From contig NZ_BMLQ01000005.1 in the NCBI RefSeq assembly GCF_014645315.1, positions 1 to 64,000 on the forward strand: a DNA stretch of 64,000 bases. Direction: 5' to 3'. The position numbers and the translations under genes are program-made. Under the pieces are notes generated by a model. The model was not told the origin of the DNA, searched no databases, and was given only the letters and a program-made list of their open reading frames with translations. Positions 38,423-49,779 of the stretch are shown in pieces (the first letter of the stretch is position 1; every line of letters starts with the position of its first letter). Source of the DNA: Citricoccus zhacaiensis (GTDB lineage: Bacteria > Actinomycetota > Actinomycetes > Actinomycetales > Micrococcaceae).

Positions 38423-40090
38423 GTGTCAACGCAGACCGCACTACCCCAAGGGGGCAAGGCCCGTCGCGAGCAGTTCGCGACCCGCTGGGCTTTCATCCTC
38501 GCCGCCGTCGGCTCCGCCGTGGGCCTGGGCAACATCTGGCGCTTCCCCTACGTCGCCTATGAGAACGGCGGCGGCGCCTTCATCGTGCCGTATCTGGTCG
38601 CATTGCTGACCGCCGGTATCCCGTTGCTGTTCTTCGACTACGCCATCGGCCACCGTTTCAAGGGTTCTCCGCCGATGGCCTTCCGCCGCCTCAGTAAGTG
38701 GACCGAGTCGATCGGCTGGTGGCAGGTGGGGATCTGCTTCGTCATCGGCGTCTACTACGCCGCCATCATCGCCTACGCGGCCATGTACACCTGGTTCTCC
38801 ACCCACGAGGCCTGGGGCGATGACCCGGAGGCGTTCTTCTTCGGAGACTATCTGCAGGTGGCCGACACCTTCGCCCCGTCCTTCCAATTCGTGCCGGGCG
38901 TGTTCTGGCCGATGCTGGTGGTCTGGTTGATCCTGTTGGTGGTCCTGGGCGCCGGTGTCCGCAAGGGCATCGCCATGGCCTCGATGATCGGCATCCCGGT
39001 GCTGTTCGTCATGTTCATCGCCCTGGTGGTCGTGGCACTGTTCCTGCCGGGGGCTCCGGAGGGCCTGAACGCCCTGTTCACGCCGAACTGGTCGGTGCTG
39101 ACGGATCCGCAGGTGTGGATCGCCGCCTACGGGCAGATCTTCTTCTCACTGTCCGTGGGCTTCGGCATCATGATCACCTACTCCTCCTACCTGAAGCGCC
39201 GGACCAACCTCACCGGCTCGGGCCTCATGGTGGGCTTCACCAACTCCAGCTTCGAGATCCTCTGCGGCATCGGCGTCTTCTCCGCCCTGGGCTTCATGGC
39301 GCAGGCCAATGGGGTCGAGGTCGCGGACGTGGTCGCCAACGGCATCGGGCTGGCGTTCGTGGCCTTCCCGACGATCATCTCCCAGGCGCCGGCCGGAGTG
39401 CTGATCGGCGTGCTGTTCTTCGCGTCCCTCGTGTTCGCCGGGTTCACCTCGTTGATCTCCATCCTCGAGGTGGTCGTCTCCGCCGTGAAGGACAAGATCG
39501 GTTGGAGCCGTTGGACCACGGTGATCGTGGTGGTCGGCCTATCCGGAGTCGTCTCGCTGCTGCTCTTCAGCACAACCACCGGCATCAACACGCTGGACGT
39601 CACGGATGCCTTCGCCAACAACTTCGGCATCGTGGGCGCCGCCCTCGTCGCCGTCGTGGTGGTCTCCTGGCTCCTGCGCCGGCTGGACAACATGGTCGGC
39701 CACCTCAACACGGTGTCCTCGTTCCGGGTGGGTCGCGTCTACAAGGTGCTGGTCGCCGTGATCCTGCCGATCGTGCTGGCCTACATGTGGATCTCGGACA
39801 TCGTGCTCAAGGCGCAGGACGGCTACGGGGACATGCCCTCGTGGTTCGTCGGCACCTTCGGCTGGGGCATGTCCATCGCCCTGATCATCGTGGCCATTCT
39901 GCTGTCCCTGCTGCCGTGGTCGGACCGGTCCGCCCTCAACCGGGAGCTCAACGACAATCTGCGTCCCGACTCCGAGTCCGGGGACGAACCGCTGGTGGGC
40001 TCGGCTCCGGGCGTCCGGTCGACTCCCGCGAGCCACGGCCGCCATACCGACACCCCCTCACATCCCGAGAACCCGGAGAAGGGAGCCTGA
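38423..40090 (+). CDS. NSS-family sodium-dependent transporter (MetP-like)
   Basis: This 555-aa LeuT-fold sodium symporter has about twelve membrane segments. The N-terminal family signature is clear (WAFILAAVGSAVGLGNIWRFPY...GGGAF), as is FFSLSVGFGIMITYSSY in helix 6. A 44-aa MetS-type small subunit gene follows after 1 base, the pattern of the corynebacterial MetPS methionine/alanine importer. The C-terminal 50 residues are polar and disordered. The GTG start has GGGAGGAC-type sequence upstream. Confidence 0.94.
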   Translation: MSTQTALPQGGKARREQFATRWAFILAAVGSAVGLGNIWRFPYVAYENGGGAFIVPYLVALLTAGIPLLFFDYAIGHRFKGSPPMAFRRLSKWTESIGWWQVGICFVIGVYYAAIIAYAAMYTWFSTHEAWGDDPEAFFFGDYLQVADTFAPSFQFVPGVFWPMLVVWLILLVVLGAGVRKGIAMASMIGIPVLFVMFIALVVVALFLPGAPEGLNALFTPNWSVLTDPQVWIAAYGQIFFSLSVGFGIMITYSSYLKRRTNLTGSGLMVGFTNSSFEILCGIGVFSALGFMAQANGVEVADVVANGIGLAFVAFPTIISQAPAGVLIGVLFFASLVFAGFTSLISILEVVVSAVKDKIGWSRWTTVIVVVGLSGVVSLLLFSTTTGINTLDVTDAFANNFGIVGAALVAVVVVSWLLRRLDNMVGHLNTVSSFRVGRVYKVLVAVILPIVLAYMWISDIVLKAQDGYGDMPSWFVGTFGWGMSIALIIVAILLSLLPWSDRSALNRELNDNLRPDSESGDEPLVGSAPGVRSTPASHGRHTDTPSHPENPEKGA

Positions 40091-40091
40091 C

Positions 40092-40226
40092 GTGGACCCG
40101 ATTGCCATCGTCTTCATGCTCATCGCCATCGTCGTGGTGTGGGGCGGCATGGCCGCCTCACTCGTCCACCTGATGAAGAACCCGGACCACCTCTCCGGCG
40201 ACGAGGGTGCGACCGACGCTTCCTGA
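40092..40226 (+). CDS. metS: MetS-type small subunit of NSS transporter
   Basis: This 44-aa one-helix membrane peptide (IAIVFMLIAIVVVWGGMAASLVHL) starts GTG 40092 and is too short for usual gene calling. It fits the small subunit family of NSS methionine/alanine transporters, whose C. glutamicum member is required for uptake. A short acidic tail ends the protein. It lies 1 base after the stop of the large subunit and just ahead of a strong terminator. Confidence 0.9.
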   Translation: MDPIAIVFMLIAIVVVWGGMAASLVHLMKNPDHLSGDEGATDAS

Positions 40227-40241
40227 GACACCGCACCGAAA

Positions 40242-40291
40242 CAGAAAGTGACCCTGCCCCGTCCGAACGGACGGGGCAGGGTCACTTTCTG
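40242..40291. terminator. Strong bidirectional terminator
   Basis: A perfect 23-base-pair stem with the 4-base loop GAAC (40242-40264 with 40269-40291) separates metS from the convergent acsA. The arms begin CAGAAAGTGACCC. The AAA and TTT ends give short tracts on both strands, so it should stop both transcripts. Confidence 0.92.
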
Positions 40292-40322
40292 CCCTGGAGG
40301 GGGCTCAGCTCGGCGCCGACGG

Positions 40323-42386
40323 CTATTTTCGCAGCGACTCCGCGATCTGCTGCATGATCGTGGGATCGGACAGGGTGGACGCATCGCCCGGATCGCGGCC
40401 CTCGGCCACGTCCTTGAGCAGGCGGCGCATGATCTTGCCGGAGCGGGTCTTGGGCAGCTCCGGCACCACCAGGATGTGCTTGGGCTTCGCGATGGCCCCG
40501 ATCTCGGAGGCCACGTGGGCCCGCAGGTCGGCCTCGGTCTGGACCGGATCGACCGCACCGTCCGCCTGGGATTCCTCGGTGAGGATCACGAACGCCACCA
40601 CGGCCTGGCCGGTGGTGGCATCGGTGGCGCCGACCACGGCGGACTCCGCCACGATCGGGTGGGACACCAGGGCGGACTCGATCTCCGAGGTGGAGAGGCG
40701 GTGCCCGGAGATGTTCATGACGTCATCCACGCGCCCGGTGACCCAGACGTCCCCGTCCTCGTCCCGGCGGGCGCCGTCCCCGGCGAAGTACATCCCCTCG
40801 AACCGGGACCAGTAGGTCTCCTTGAAGCGCTCGGGGTCGCCCCAGATGCCGCGCAGCATGGCAGGCCACGGATCCCGGATGACCAGGAACCCGGCGCCGG
40901 CGCCCTCGAAGGACCGGCCGGCCTCGTCCACCACGTCCACGGTGATCCCCGGGACGGGAGTCTGGGCCGAGCCGGGCTTGGTGGCCGTGACACCGGGCAG
41001 GGGCGAGATCATGTGGGCGCCGGTCTCGGTCTGCCACCAGGTGTCCACGATCGGGGCGGGGTGCTCCTTGCGGGCACCCGGGGTGACGGAGCCGTCGTCG
41101 TCCTTCGTCCCGGCACCGGCGTTGCCGCCGATGACGTCCCGGTACCACATCCAGGCCTCGGGGTTGATGGCCTCGCCGACGGATCCGAGCACGCGGATCG
41201 AGGACAGGTCGAAGGCGTCCGGCACCTGCCGGCCCCACTTCATGCAGGTGCGGATCGCGGTGGGGGCGGTGTACATGATGGTGATGCCGTACTTGGCCAC
41301 GATCTCCCACCAGCGGCCGTTGTGCGGGAAGTCCGGGGTGCCCTCGTAGATCACCTGGGTGGCGCCGTTGATGAGGGGCGCGTAGGTGACGTAGGAGTGC
41401 CCGGTGACCCAGCCGACGTCGGCGGTGCACCAGTACACGTCCGTCTCGGGATGGAGATCAAACGTGTCCCGGTGGGTGACGGCGGTCTGCACCAGGTAAC
41501 CGCCCGTGGTGTGCAGGATGCCCTTCGGCTTCCCCGTGGTGCCGGAGGTGTAGAGGATGTACAGCGGGTGCTCGGAGTCATGCCAGACCAGCTCGTGCTC
41601 GTCCGACTGCTCGCCCAGCACGTCGTGCCACCACAGGTCCCGATCTGCCGTCCACTCCACGTCCTGCTCGTTGCGCCGGACCACGAGGACATGGGCCACG
41701 GAATGGCCGGGCTCGGCCAGGGCGGCATCCACTGCCGGCTTGAGCATGGAGGGCTTGCCACGGCGCCAGGAGCCGTCCGCGGTGACCACGAGCTTGGCCT
41801 CGGCATCGTCGATGCGCGAGCGCAGGGCATCGGCGGAGAAGCCGCCGAAGACCACGGAATGGACCGCGCCGATCCGGGCGCAGGCCAGCATGGTGATGAC
41901 GGTCTCGGTGATCATCGGCATGTAGACGGCCACGCGGTCGCCCTTGGTGACCCCGAGGGATTCGAAGGCGTTGGCGGCCCGCCGGACCTCGGCGGCGAGC
42001 TCCGCGTAGGTCCAGGAACGCGAGTCGCCGGGTTCGCCCTCGAAGTGGATGGCCACGCGGTCGCCCAGTCCGGCCTCCACGTGGCGGTCCAGGGCGTTGT
42101 AGGCGGCGTTGGTGGTGCCGCCGACGAACCACTTCGCGAACGGGGCGTCCGACCAGTCCAGGACCTCGGTGAAGTCCTGGTCCCAGTCCAGTACCTCACG
42201 CGCCCGATCGGCCCAGTAGCCCAGCCGGTCCGCGGCAGCCTCCTCATAGCGGTCCGCCCCGGCCACGGCCTGCGCGGCGAAGTCCGCCGAGGGCGGGAAG
42301 CTGCGGTGCTCGTGGGAGAGGGTGTCCATGGTGCCGCCGCCGTCAGTGGATGCGGAGGCCGATTCGTTGGACGCTGTTGTGCTCAT
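40323..42386 (-). CDS. acsA: Acetyl-CoA synthetase AcsA
   Basis: This 687-aa AMP-forming ligase turns acetate, ATP and CoA into acetyl-CoA. The P-loop-like [11 protein letters not shown] is near residue 277, later [16 protein letters not shown], and the C-terminal domain carries the acetylatable Lys651 in [11 protein letters not shown]. That Lys is inactivated by acetylation and reactivated by sirtuins in many bacteria. An N-terminal Ser/Thr tail of 25 residues precedes the usual start. AAGGAG lies 5 bases before the ATG. A Crp-type site sits about 53 bases upstream of the start. It is convergent with metS. Confidence 0.97.
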   Translation of the reverse strand: MSTTASNESASASTDGGGTMDTLSHEHRSFPPSADFAAQAVAGADRYEEAAADRLGYWADRAREVLDWDQDFTEVLDWSDAPFAKWFVGGTTNAAYNALDRHVEAGLGDRVAIHFEGEPGDSRSWTYAELAAEVRRAANAFESLGVTKGDRVAVYMPMITETVITMLACARIGAVHSVVFGGFSADALRSRIDDAEAKLVVTADGSWRRGKPSMLKPAVDAALAEPGHSVAHVLVVRRNEQDVEWTADRDLWWHDVLGEQSDEHELVWHDSEHPLYILYTSGTTGKPKGILHTTGGYLVQTAVTHRDTFDLHPETDVYWCTADVGWVTGHSYVTYAPLINGATQVIYEGTPDFPHNGRWWEIVAKYGITIMYTAPTAIRTCMKWGRQVPDAFDLSSIRVLGSVGEAINPEAWMWYRDVIGGNAGAGTKDDDGSVTPGARKEHPAPIVDTWWQTETGAHMISPLPGVTATKPGSAQTPVPGITVDVVDEAGRSFEGAGAGFLVIRDPWPAMLRGIWGDPERFKETYWSRFEGMYFAGDGARRDEDGDVWVTGRVDDVMNISGHRLSTSEIESALVSHPIVAESAVVGATDATTGQAVVAFVILTEESQADGAVDPVQTEADLRAHVASEIGAIAKPKHILVVPELPKTRSGKIMRRLLKDVAEGRDPGDASTLSDPTIMQQIAESLRK

Positions 42387-42438
42387 GCGTACTCCTTGGT
42401 GGCGCGGTCGACGAGGACCACCGCGATGACGGCCGGGG

Positions 42439-42454
42439 TGTAACCGGTGTCACA
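42439..42454. promoter_or_regulatory. Candidate Crp/GlxR site upstream of acsA
   Basis: TGTAACCGGTGTCACA matches the TGTGA-N6-TCACA Crp consensus with one difference (TGTAA). It is 53-68 bases before the acsA start. GlxR/Crp regulates acetate genes in other actinobacteria, and a Crp gene lies in this window. Confidence 0.65.
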
Positions 42455-42642
42455 GGTGGCTTCGTCTTTAGCCTAACGCCACGGCCACCGGTGTGAAGCC
42501 GCGCACGTCAAACTGGGGGGACAGGGCCGGGCGTGACTGGTTGAATGGTGCAGAGATCATCCATAGGGGAACCGGCGAGCACCGTCCGGTCTGGATCAAT
42601 CGCTGGGGAGTCGCCCGTTACGGGTGGCACAGGAGGAACCAC

Positions 42643-43740
42643 ATGACCATCGCACCGGATTCATCCGCTACCGCACAGGCCGGTGGTCCCGGCTCGGGGC
42701 TGAGGCTGTCCAGCTGGGACGTCGGCTTCCTCGCCTCGGTCCTCGTGGTCCTCGCCGGGTCCATAGTCCCCCTGGCCACCTCGCGGTGGGGCCTGAACCT
42801 GTGGGGCAGCACCAACCTCTTCTTCCTCGGCATCGGGGTCCTGATGCCCCTCGTGGCGGCCGGCTTCATCCTGGCCCGCGCAGCCTCCGCGGGGAAGCCC
42901 ACCGGCGACGCCGGCCCCCGCCTCGGCTCGCTCGGCACCGAACAGTTCGCGCACGTCACGGCCTGGCTGGCGCTGTCCTACTTCTTCATCACGTTCGTCA
43001 CCACCCTGGACGCCGTCCTGCTGATCGGTCTGGCCGGTGCCTTCGGCCTGGTGGTCACCTCCCCGATGCGCTCCCTCATGGCCCCGCTCTTCGCCGCGTC
43101 CACCGGGTCCAGTGACCCCGCCGGACCACATCGTCCCACCGGGCCCAGTGGCCCCGCCGGACCGGGCGCGGGAGCGGCCTGGGACCCGAACGCGGAGTAC
43201 GGTCAGGCCCCGGCCTACGGCCAGGCGGCCTCGCAGGAGGCCCACGAGGAATACCGGTCCTCGCCGGACCCTGCTGAACCCCATGCTCCCGGCTCGGACG
43301 ATGCCCAGCAGTCTGCGGCCGAGATCGAGGATGAGCTCGGGATGACCCGCGTGCGCCCGCGCTCCACGGACGAGGCGGCGGCCTCGGCGACCGACGCGTT
43401 CGGAGCACCGGCGGCTGCTGAGCCGTCAGAGCCGTCAGAACCGGTCCAGCCGGCTGCGTCGTCACCGGTGCCGGAGGTCCAGCACACGGAACCGATCGAT
43501 CCGCTGGAACCTGGGCCGTCGGCACCTCGGGGCACGGAACCGGCCGAGTACGAGGCGTTCTGGTTCGCCGTGGGAACGCGCCGCACGGCCGTGAACCCCG
43601 AGGACGGCAGCCCGGCTTTCGCACTCGAGCCCGGCGGCTGGATCCTGGCCCTCGAGGACCGTGGCCACGAGTTCCTCGTGCAGAACACGGACGGCCGCAC
43701 CGGCGTGCTGGAGGACCTCACGGACATCGAGCGCGCGTGA
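42643..43740 (+). CDS. Membrane protein with long low-complexity region
   Basis: This 365-aa protein has about four membrane helices in residues 20-145 ([74 protein letters not shown]). A disordered Pro/Ala/Ser/Glu-rich region of about 160 residues follows, and then a C-terminal globular end ([45 protein letters not shown]). AGGAGG lies 7 bases before ATG 42643. Its TGA overlaps the nth GTG. No function is evident; the C-terminal part may be a small binding domain. Confidence 0.78.
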   Translation: MTIAPDSSATAQAGGPGSGLRLSSWDVGFLASVLVVLAGSIVPLATSRWGLNLWGSTNLFFLGIGVLMPLVAAGFILARAASAGKPTGDAGPRLGSLGTEQFAHVTAWLALSYFFITFVTTLDAVLLIGLAGAFGLVVTSPMRSLMAPLFAASTGSSDPAGPHRPTGPSGPAGPGAGAAWDPNAEYGQAPAYGQAASQEAHEEYRSSPDPAEPHAPGSDDAQQSAAEIEDELGMTRVRPRSTDEAAASATDAFGAPAAAEPSEPSEPVQPAASSPVPEVQHTEPIDPLEPGPSAPRGTEPAEYEAFWFAVGTRRTAVNPEDGSPAFALEPGGWILALEDRGHEFLVQNTDGRTGVLEDLTDIERA

Positions 43741-44555
43741 CGGGCAGGAACTCCGCCCCGGCCGGCGCCCCCAGCGCCGGGGAAAGCACGCTCGCCCTGA
43801 AGCGCCGTGCCCGGAAGATCAACCGGGTGCTGGCCGAGGCTTACCCCTATGCGGTCGCCGAGCTCGATTTCACCAACGCCTTCGAGCTGCTCGTGGCCAC
43901 CGTGCTCTCGGCCCAGACCACGGATGTGCGGGTCAATGCGACCACTCCCGGGCTGTTCGCGCGTTTCCCGGATGCCGAGGCCATGTCCCACGCGGATGAG
44001 CGCGAGCTGCAGGAGATCGTGCGGCCCCTGGGCTTCTACCGGAACAAGGCCACCGCCATCCAGGGGCTCTCCCGGGCCCTGGTCGACCGCCACGGCGGGG
44101 AAGTGCCCGGCACGGTGGATGAGTTGGTGAAACTGCCGGGGGTCGGCCGCAAGACGGCCTTCGTGGTCCTGGGCAATGCCTTCGGGGTACCCGGGCTCAC
44201 CGTGGACACCCACTTCGGGCGCCTGGCGCGGCGGCTCGGGTTCACCGCGCAGCAGGACCCGGTCAAGGTCGAGTACGAGGTCGCCGAACTCTTCGAGCCG
44301 CGGGACTGGACCATGCTCTCCCACCGACTGGTGTTCCACGGCCGCCGCGTCTGCCACGCCAAGCGCCCCGCCTGTGGGGCCTGCCCCGTCGCCCGCTGGT
44401 GCCCCTCCTTCGGGATCGGGGAGACGAATCCGGACGCGGCGGCGTCGTTGCTGAAGTACGAGCTGGCTCCGGGCCGGGAAGAGCTGCTGGCCAAGATGCT
44501 CGCCGGCGCCACCCGTGCCCAGCTGCGGGCCGAGGGCTACGGCCTGGGGGCATGA
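43737..44555 (+). CDS. nth: Endonuclease III
   Basis: This 272-aa DNA glycosylase/AP lyase repairs oxidised pyrimidines. The helix-hairpin-helix [18 protein letters not shown] carries the catalytic Lys, [13 protein letters not shown] carries the catalytic Asp, and the C-terminal cluster C-X6-C-X2-C-X5-C ([17 protein letters not shown]) binds a 4Fe-4S centre. About 20 N-terminal residues are unconserved, and a C-terminal helix extends past the cluster. GTG 43737 overlaps the upstream stop and its own stop overlaps the Nudix ATG. Confidence 0.96.
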   Translation: MTGRNSAPAGAPSAGESTLALKRRARKINRVLAEAYPYAVAELDFTNAFELLVATVLSAQTTDVRVNATTPGLFARFPDAEAMSHADERELQEIVRPLGFYRNKATAIQGLSRALVDRHGGEVPGTVDELVKLPGVGRKTAFVVLGNAFGVPGLTVDTHFGRLARRLGFTAQQDPVKVEYEVAELFEPRDWTMLSHRLVFHGRRVCHAKRPACGACPVARWCPSFGIGETNPDAAASLLKYELAPGREELLAKMLAGATRAQLRAEGYGLGA

Positions 44556-45352
44556 TGCAGATCGAGGGAGCGCTCGCGGACCTACGGTCCCTTGTGGAGC
44601 GCTACGGGACCCTGGACCCGGACTTGGCGGCAAGGCCACCGTCTGGCCCGGCCCCGTCACGGATTCCCGACGACGACCGGGGCTGGGACTTCGGCCTCAC
44701 CGTGGTGCCCCCGGCTTCGGCCGAGGAGCCCTCGGACTCCGCCGTGCTGGTGCTGTTCGGGGCCCTGGACGGTCAGCCGGCGCACTTCCACGGCACCGCC
44801 GTGCCGGAGGACCTGGACCTGCTGCTCACCCAGCGGTCCTTCGCCCTGCGCCACCATCCCGGCCAGGTCGCCTTCCCGGGAGGCCGACGGGATCCCGAGG
44901 ACGTGGACTTCAGTGATTGCGCCCTTCGGGAGGCCGAGGAGGAGACGGGCCTGGACCGGAACGGCGTGCGGGTCATCGGAACCCTGCCGCCGGCACCCCT
45001 CACGGTCTCGAACTTCCGGGTGCATCCGGTGCTGGGCTGGTGGGACCGGCCCTCCGACGTCTTTGTGGTGGACGAGGGCGAGGCAGCCCGGGTGTTCCGG
45101 GTCCCCGTGGCCGACCTGGTGGACCCCGCCAATCGCATCACCACGTCCCTGTCTCGCGGAGCGGCGGGCGCAACCCGGCGCTTCAGGAGCCCGGCCTTCC
45201 TGGTCTCCGGCACCCTCGTGTGGGGATTCACGGCCATCCTGATCGACCGGATCCTTGACCTGCTGGGATGGACCCAGGACTGGGACCGCGGCCGGATCGT
45301 GGACATCACCGATTGGGACGCGTCCATGCCGGTGCCCGGCACCGACCTGTAG
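44552..45352 (+). CDS. CoA-pyrophosphatase-type Nudix hydrolase
   Basis: This 266-aa enzyme carries the NUDT7/CoA-ase form of the Nudix box: [35 protein letters not shown]. The CoA-type motif just before the box is [11 protein letters not shown]. The enzyme likely cleaves CoA or related nucleotides. A C-terminal hydrophobic segment ([21 protein letters not shown]) is family-typical. It corresponds to Rv3672c and is coupled to nth by an ATGA overlap, the same order as in mycobacteria. Confidence 0.92.
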   Translation: MMQIEGALADLRSLVERYGTLDPDLAARPPSGPAPSRIPDDDRGWDFGLTVVPPASAEEPSDSAVLVLFGALDGQPAHFHGTAVPEDLDLLLTQRSFALRHHPGQVAFPGGRRDPEDVDFSDCALREAEEETGLDRNGVRVIGTLPPAPLTVSNFRVHPVLGWWDRPSDVFVVDEGEAARVFRVPVADLVDPANRITTSLSRGAAGATRRFRSPAFLVSGTLVWGFTAILIDRILDLLGWTQDWDRGRIVDITDWDASMPVPGTDL

Positions 45353-45363
45353 GCCGCCGGTTC

Positions 45364-45418
45364 CTCCACAGGCAGCCGGACCCGGGCCGGTCCTCCACAG
45401 TTGCCGGCCGGTGTGGAG
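45364..45418. promoter_or_regulatory. CTCCACA repeat cluster upstream of the Tad locus
   Basis: CTCCACAG occurs as direct copies at 45364-45371 and 45393-45400, and the second pairs with TGTGGAG (45412-45418) as a perfect 7-base inverted repeat with a 12-base spacer. It lies in the only gap (98 bases) before the pilus operon and may be its operator. A CAGGCT box (45439-45444) is 6 bases before the first ATG. Confidence 0.45.
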
Positions 45419-45450
45419 CATGCCCGGGGCCGGACGGACAGGCTGGGGGC

Positions 45451-46623
45451 ATGGCCGTCCGAGCATCCTCACCCTTGACCATCCTGTTCGTCGCGCCACC
45501 GGATCGGGATGGCCCGGTCCCGCATGGCCTGGTGGGCAGCACCCCACTCCTGTCCGAACTGCTGTGTACCGAGGTGGCCGCCTGTGCCGCCGCGGTCGGA
45601 CACCGGCTGCGCGTCGTTCCGCGCTCCGAGTGGTCGGCCGCGGTGCAGACCCACCGGGCTGCCCCGGAATCCCCGGCGCTCATCCTCTGGGGACTCGCCC
45701 CGGGGGAGGCGGCCGGCCCGGAACCGAGGCCGGACCGCGGACGGGATCAGCCGGAACCGCCGTTCCTGTCCGTCGTCCTGGACGGGTCGACCGCACCACC
45801 CGGTGCCCTCTGCCTGCCCTCCCGGTCTCAGCAGCTCTGCCGCATCCTGGCCCGGACCCGTCCGGCGGATTCCGAGTCATCCGCCCGGGGACGTGCGGCC
45901 GTGCTGGTGCACGATGGCCCGGGCGCCGACGGTGACGAGCACTGGCCCGGGCTGTCCTGGGCCCTGACGCTGTTGCTGGGCGGCCCCGGACGAGGTCTGC
46001 TCGTGGATGCCCAGGGTCCCCAGGGGAGTCTGAGTGCGCGGCTCCGCGCTCTGGCGCCTCCCGGGGATCGATGCGTGAGCTGGGACGGGATGCAGGATCT
46101 GCCGGTCCCCGGGCCCGCCCTGGCCTCACATCTGCCCGGGGCCGGCGGCGTGCGGTGGTGGGGGTGGGCCTCATCGACGTCCGCGGGTGACGCCTGGACG
46201 GGCGAGGACTGGGTGCAGGTGGCCGTGGAGACGTTCCCCTGGACGGTGGTCGACGTCGGCAAGGACCAGGACCGGGCGCGCGACTGGGCGGAACGGGGGA
46301 TGGCCCTGCTGGTGTGCACCGATCGCGGGCCGGCAGCCGGCCGGCAGCTTCCGGCGGACGTGCTGCTGCAGGTCACGCCACGCCAGCCGACACGGCACGC
46401 CTCACGGCACCGGGACGCCCGCCGAGAACCAGCCCCGACGAGGGAATCTGCCGGCTCTGTGCGGGTCGACGCCCAGGATTGGGACGGTACGTCGCTGGCC
46501 TCCTGGGATCGGTCGAGTCGGCGGGCCTCCGCCCGGAGGTTGGCGGCGGAGATCGAACTGCGGCTGGACGGAGCCGGGACCCTGGAGCCCGGCTGGCCCG
46601 TGGCCGGAAGGGCCCTGCGATGA
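45451..46623 (+). CDS. Ssd/TadZ-like protein (septum-site family)
   Basis: This 390-aa protein is the first gene of the Tad pilus operon and occupies the place of Rv3660c (Ssd) in mycobacteria. Its N-terminal part resembles a response-regulator-like atypical domain (SSPLTILFVAPPDRDGPVPHG...LLSELLCTEVAACAAAVGHRLRVVP) and the C-terminal half a MinD/CpaE-type ATPase fold (LVDAQGPQGSLSARLRALAPPG; WTVVDVG). I see no clean Walker A Lys, so ATP binding may be lost. Family members localise the pilus machine. Start ATG 45451 has GGGGGC upstream. Ends by ATGA overlap with tadA. Confidence 0.8.
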   Translation: MAVRASSPLTILFVAPPDRDGPVPHGLVGSTPLLSELLCTEVAACAAAVGHRLRVVPRSEWSAAVQTHRAAPESPALILWGLAPGEAAGPEPRPDRGRDQPEPPFLSVVLDGSTAPPGALCLPSRSQQLCRILARTRPADSESSARGRAAVLVHDGPGADGDEHWPGLSWALTLLLGGPGRGLLVDAQGPQGSLSARLRALAPPGDRCVSWDGMQDLPVPGPALASHLPGAGGVRWWGWASSTSAGDAWTGEDWVQVAVETFPWTVVDVGKDQDRARDWAERGMALLVCTDRGPAAGRQLPADVLLQVTPRQPTRHASRHRDARREPAPTRESAGSVRVDAQDWDGTSLASWDRSSRRASARRLAAEIELRLDGAGTLEPGWPVAGRALR

Positions 46624-47901
46624 GCCGCGGATGGTCGCCGGAACCACCATCTGGAGCGGGCCGGCGCCTCGCCACAGGAGCCTCGGCGGGACGGCAGCGG
46701 GCCCGCAGGTGGCTCGCCGGTCGCCTGGCAGACCCCGCCCGTCACCAGGACCGTGGTGCTCCGCCGCGGCCCGAGTCAGTGCCGCCGGAGCTGGCGGCCG
46801 AAGCCGTTCGGCGGCATCTGTCGGTGACCACCCCGCAGGAGGCGTCCGCCCAGATGACGGCGCTGACGGACGATCTCATCGGCCTGGGCCCACTGGCGGC
46901 TCCGGCCCGCGGCGCTGGCGTCACGGACGTCCTGGTGGACGGGTCCGGAACCATCTGGACAGACGGTCTGGACGGCCTCCGGGACACGGGCCGGTGCCTG
47001 CCGGCGGACGATGCCCGCCGCCTGGCCGTCCGGCTGCTGGCCCAGGGCGGACGGCGGCTCGACGAGGGCCAGCCGTTCGGTGACGCACAGGTCACCGGTG
47101 CCCGGGTGCACGCCATCCTGCCGCCGCTGGCCTCGGGCGGAACCCAGATCAGCGTCCGGTTGGCCGCGCCGGAGCCACCTCATCTGGAGGACCTGGCCCG
47201 GCGCTGGCCCCACGGGACGCAGTGGCTGGCCGCACTGCGGCAACTGCTGCACACCCGCGCCAACCTGCTCATCAGCGGGGCCACCGGTTCCGGGAAGACC
47301 ACCCTGCTCTCCGCGGTGCTCTCAGAGGTCCCCGCGGACGAACGGATCATCACCGTGGAGGACACCCGCGAGCTGCGCCCGCGCCACGGCCATGTGGTCT
47401 CCCTGCAGGCCCGCTCCGGCAACTCCGAGGGCGCCGGTACCGTCGAGTTGTCCGAACTCGTCCGGCAGGCGCTGCGGATGCGGCCCGACCGGCTCGTCGT
47501 GGGAGAGTGCCGCGGGGCGGAGGTCGCGGACTTCCTCGCGGCCATGAACACCGGCCACCGGGGCGCCGCCGGCACACTGCACGCCAACTCGGCCTCAGAC
47601 GTCCCGGCCAGGCTGCAGGCGATGGGCGCACTGGCCGGCCTCGGGTCAGAAGCCCTCGCGCTGCAGGCCTCCAGTGCGGTGGACGCGGTCCTCCACCTGG
47701 AACGGACCGATGCCGGACGGCACCCCGTGGAGCTGTCCGTCGTGGACCGGGACACCAACCGGACCGGCACCCTGCGCGTCATCCCGGCGCTCTCCCTGGT
47801 CGGAACCGCCCTGACCGCGGGACCTGGCCAGGGGGTGCTGGACGGTCTGTCCGCAGCCGACGTGCACCGGGACACCGGGTCGCGGCGGAGTAGGGGCCGG
47901 C

Positions 47902-47918
<17 letters not shown>
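46620..47918 (+). CDS. tadA: TadA/CpaF-type secretion ATPase
   Basis: This 432-aa hexameric ATPase powers Flp pilus assembly from the cytoplasm. Motifs in order: Walker A around residue 220-227 (ISGATGSGKTTL), Asp box (IITVEDTRELRPRH), Walker B (RLVVGECRGAEVADFL) and His box (GHRGAAGTLHANS). The first 60 residues are Arg/Pro-rich and unconserved. Corresponds to Rv3659c. The gene overlaps the preceding stop by 4 bases, and 17 bases of its end overlap tadB. Confidence 0.94.
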
Positions 47919-49065
<1,147 letters not shown>

Positions 49066-49067
<2 letters not shown>

Positions 49068-49117
49068 CATCCGACCTGGCATCCGACCTGATGTCCGCCC
49101 TGACACCCGCCCTGGTG
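49066..49117. repeat. Degenerate 12-13-base tandem repeat between tadC and flp genes
   Basis: Four imperfect units of about 12 bases (CATCCGACCTG, CATCCGACCTG, TGTCCGCCCTG, CACCCGCCCTG cores) start at the tadC stop and fill part of the 235-base gap. They are outside any supported gene. The rest of the gap up to 49302 shows nothing else I can name except the ribosome site of the next gene. Confidence 0.7.
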
Positions 49118-49302
49118 CCTGCATGCGCGAGTTCACTCGGGGGAGGCGGGGTCACCGCCGGGAGTCCGGCGCAGTCCTCCACACCGTCCCAAAGTGCTCC
49201 AGCCATCCAGATCGGCCGGCCTCCGCGCCCCACGGGGGAGAACACCGACGCAGGCTGGAAACAGGCGACCACACCGGCCGCCATCACACCAGAGGAGACA
49301 CC

Positions 49303-49602
49303 ATGACCGCCACACTGCAGCACGAACACCACACCCTGCGAACTGCCAGCGAAGTCCACCGGCCCGCAGGCACCGCCAGCACTGCCGACACCGCGGAGAG
49401 CGCCGCCACCGCCCTCACCGTGCAGGGCCGTCGCGCCTCGGCCCTGGATTGGGGCGATGAGACCGGTGCGCAGACAGCCGAGTACGGCATCGTCACGCTC
49501 GCCGCCGTCGGGTTTGCCGGAGTCCTGGCCGTCGTCCTCGCCGGGACCGACGTGCAGGGACTGCTGCTGGACATCGTCAAGAACGCCCTCAGCTTCGGCT
49601 GA
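49303..49602 (+). CDS. Flp-type pilin (DUF4244)
   Basis: This 99-aa pilin has a very long 55-residue leader, then the prepilin peptidase site G55-AQTAEY (Glu at +5, Tyr at +6), and a hydrophobic helix (GIVTLAAVGFAGVLAVVLAG) ending VQGLLLDIVKNALSFG. The pattern matches actinobacterial DUF4244 / Flp pilins (Rv3656c). The mature peptide is only 44 residues. A GAGGAG ribosome site lies 6 bases before ATG 49303, stronger than for other genes in the operon, fitting a major subunit. The His/Ala/Thr-rich leader has no known role. Confidence 0.9.
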   Translation: MTATLQHEHHTLRTASEVHRPAGTASTADTAESAATALTVQGRRASALDWGDETGAQTAEYGIVTLAAVGFAGVLAVVLAGTDVQGLLLDIVKNALSFG

Positions 49603-49779
49603 GATCCCTCCACCGGCCACCGGCCACCGGCCTCCGGGTCCCGCCGATACCCTTCCCGGCGGGGCCCGGGACCCGCGGCAGGCCCCGGCCGATCAGGCAT
49701 GGCCGGACCTTGCCGAATCCTCCCACCCACCCGCACTGCTCCCGTCCCAACCGAGCGACACCGAAGACTCGAGGAAGCC

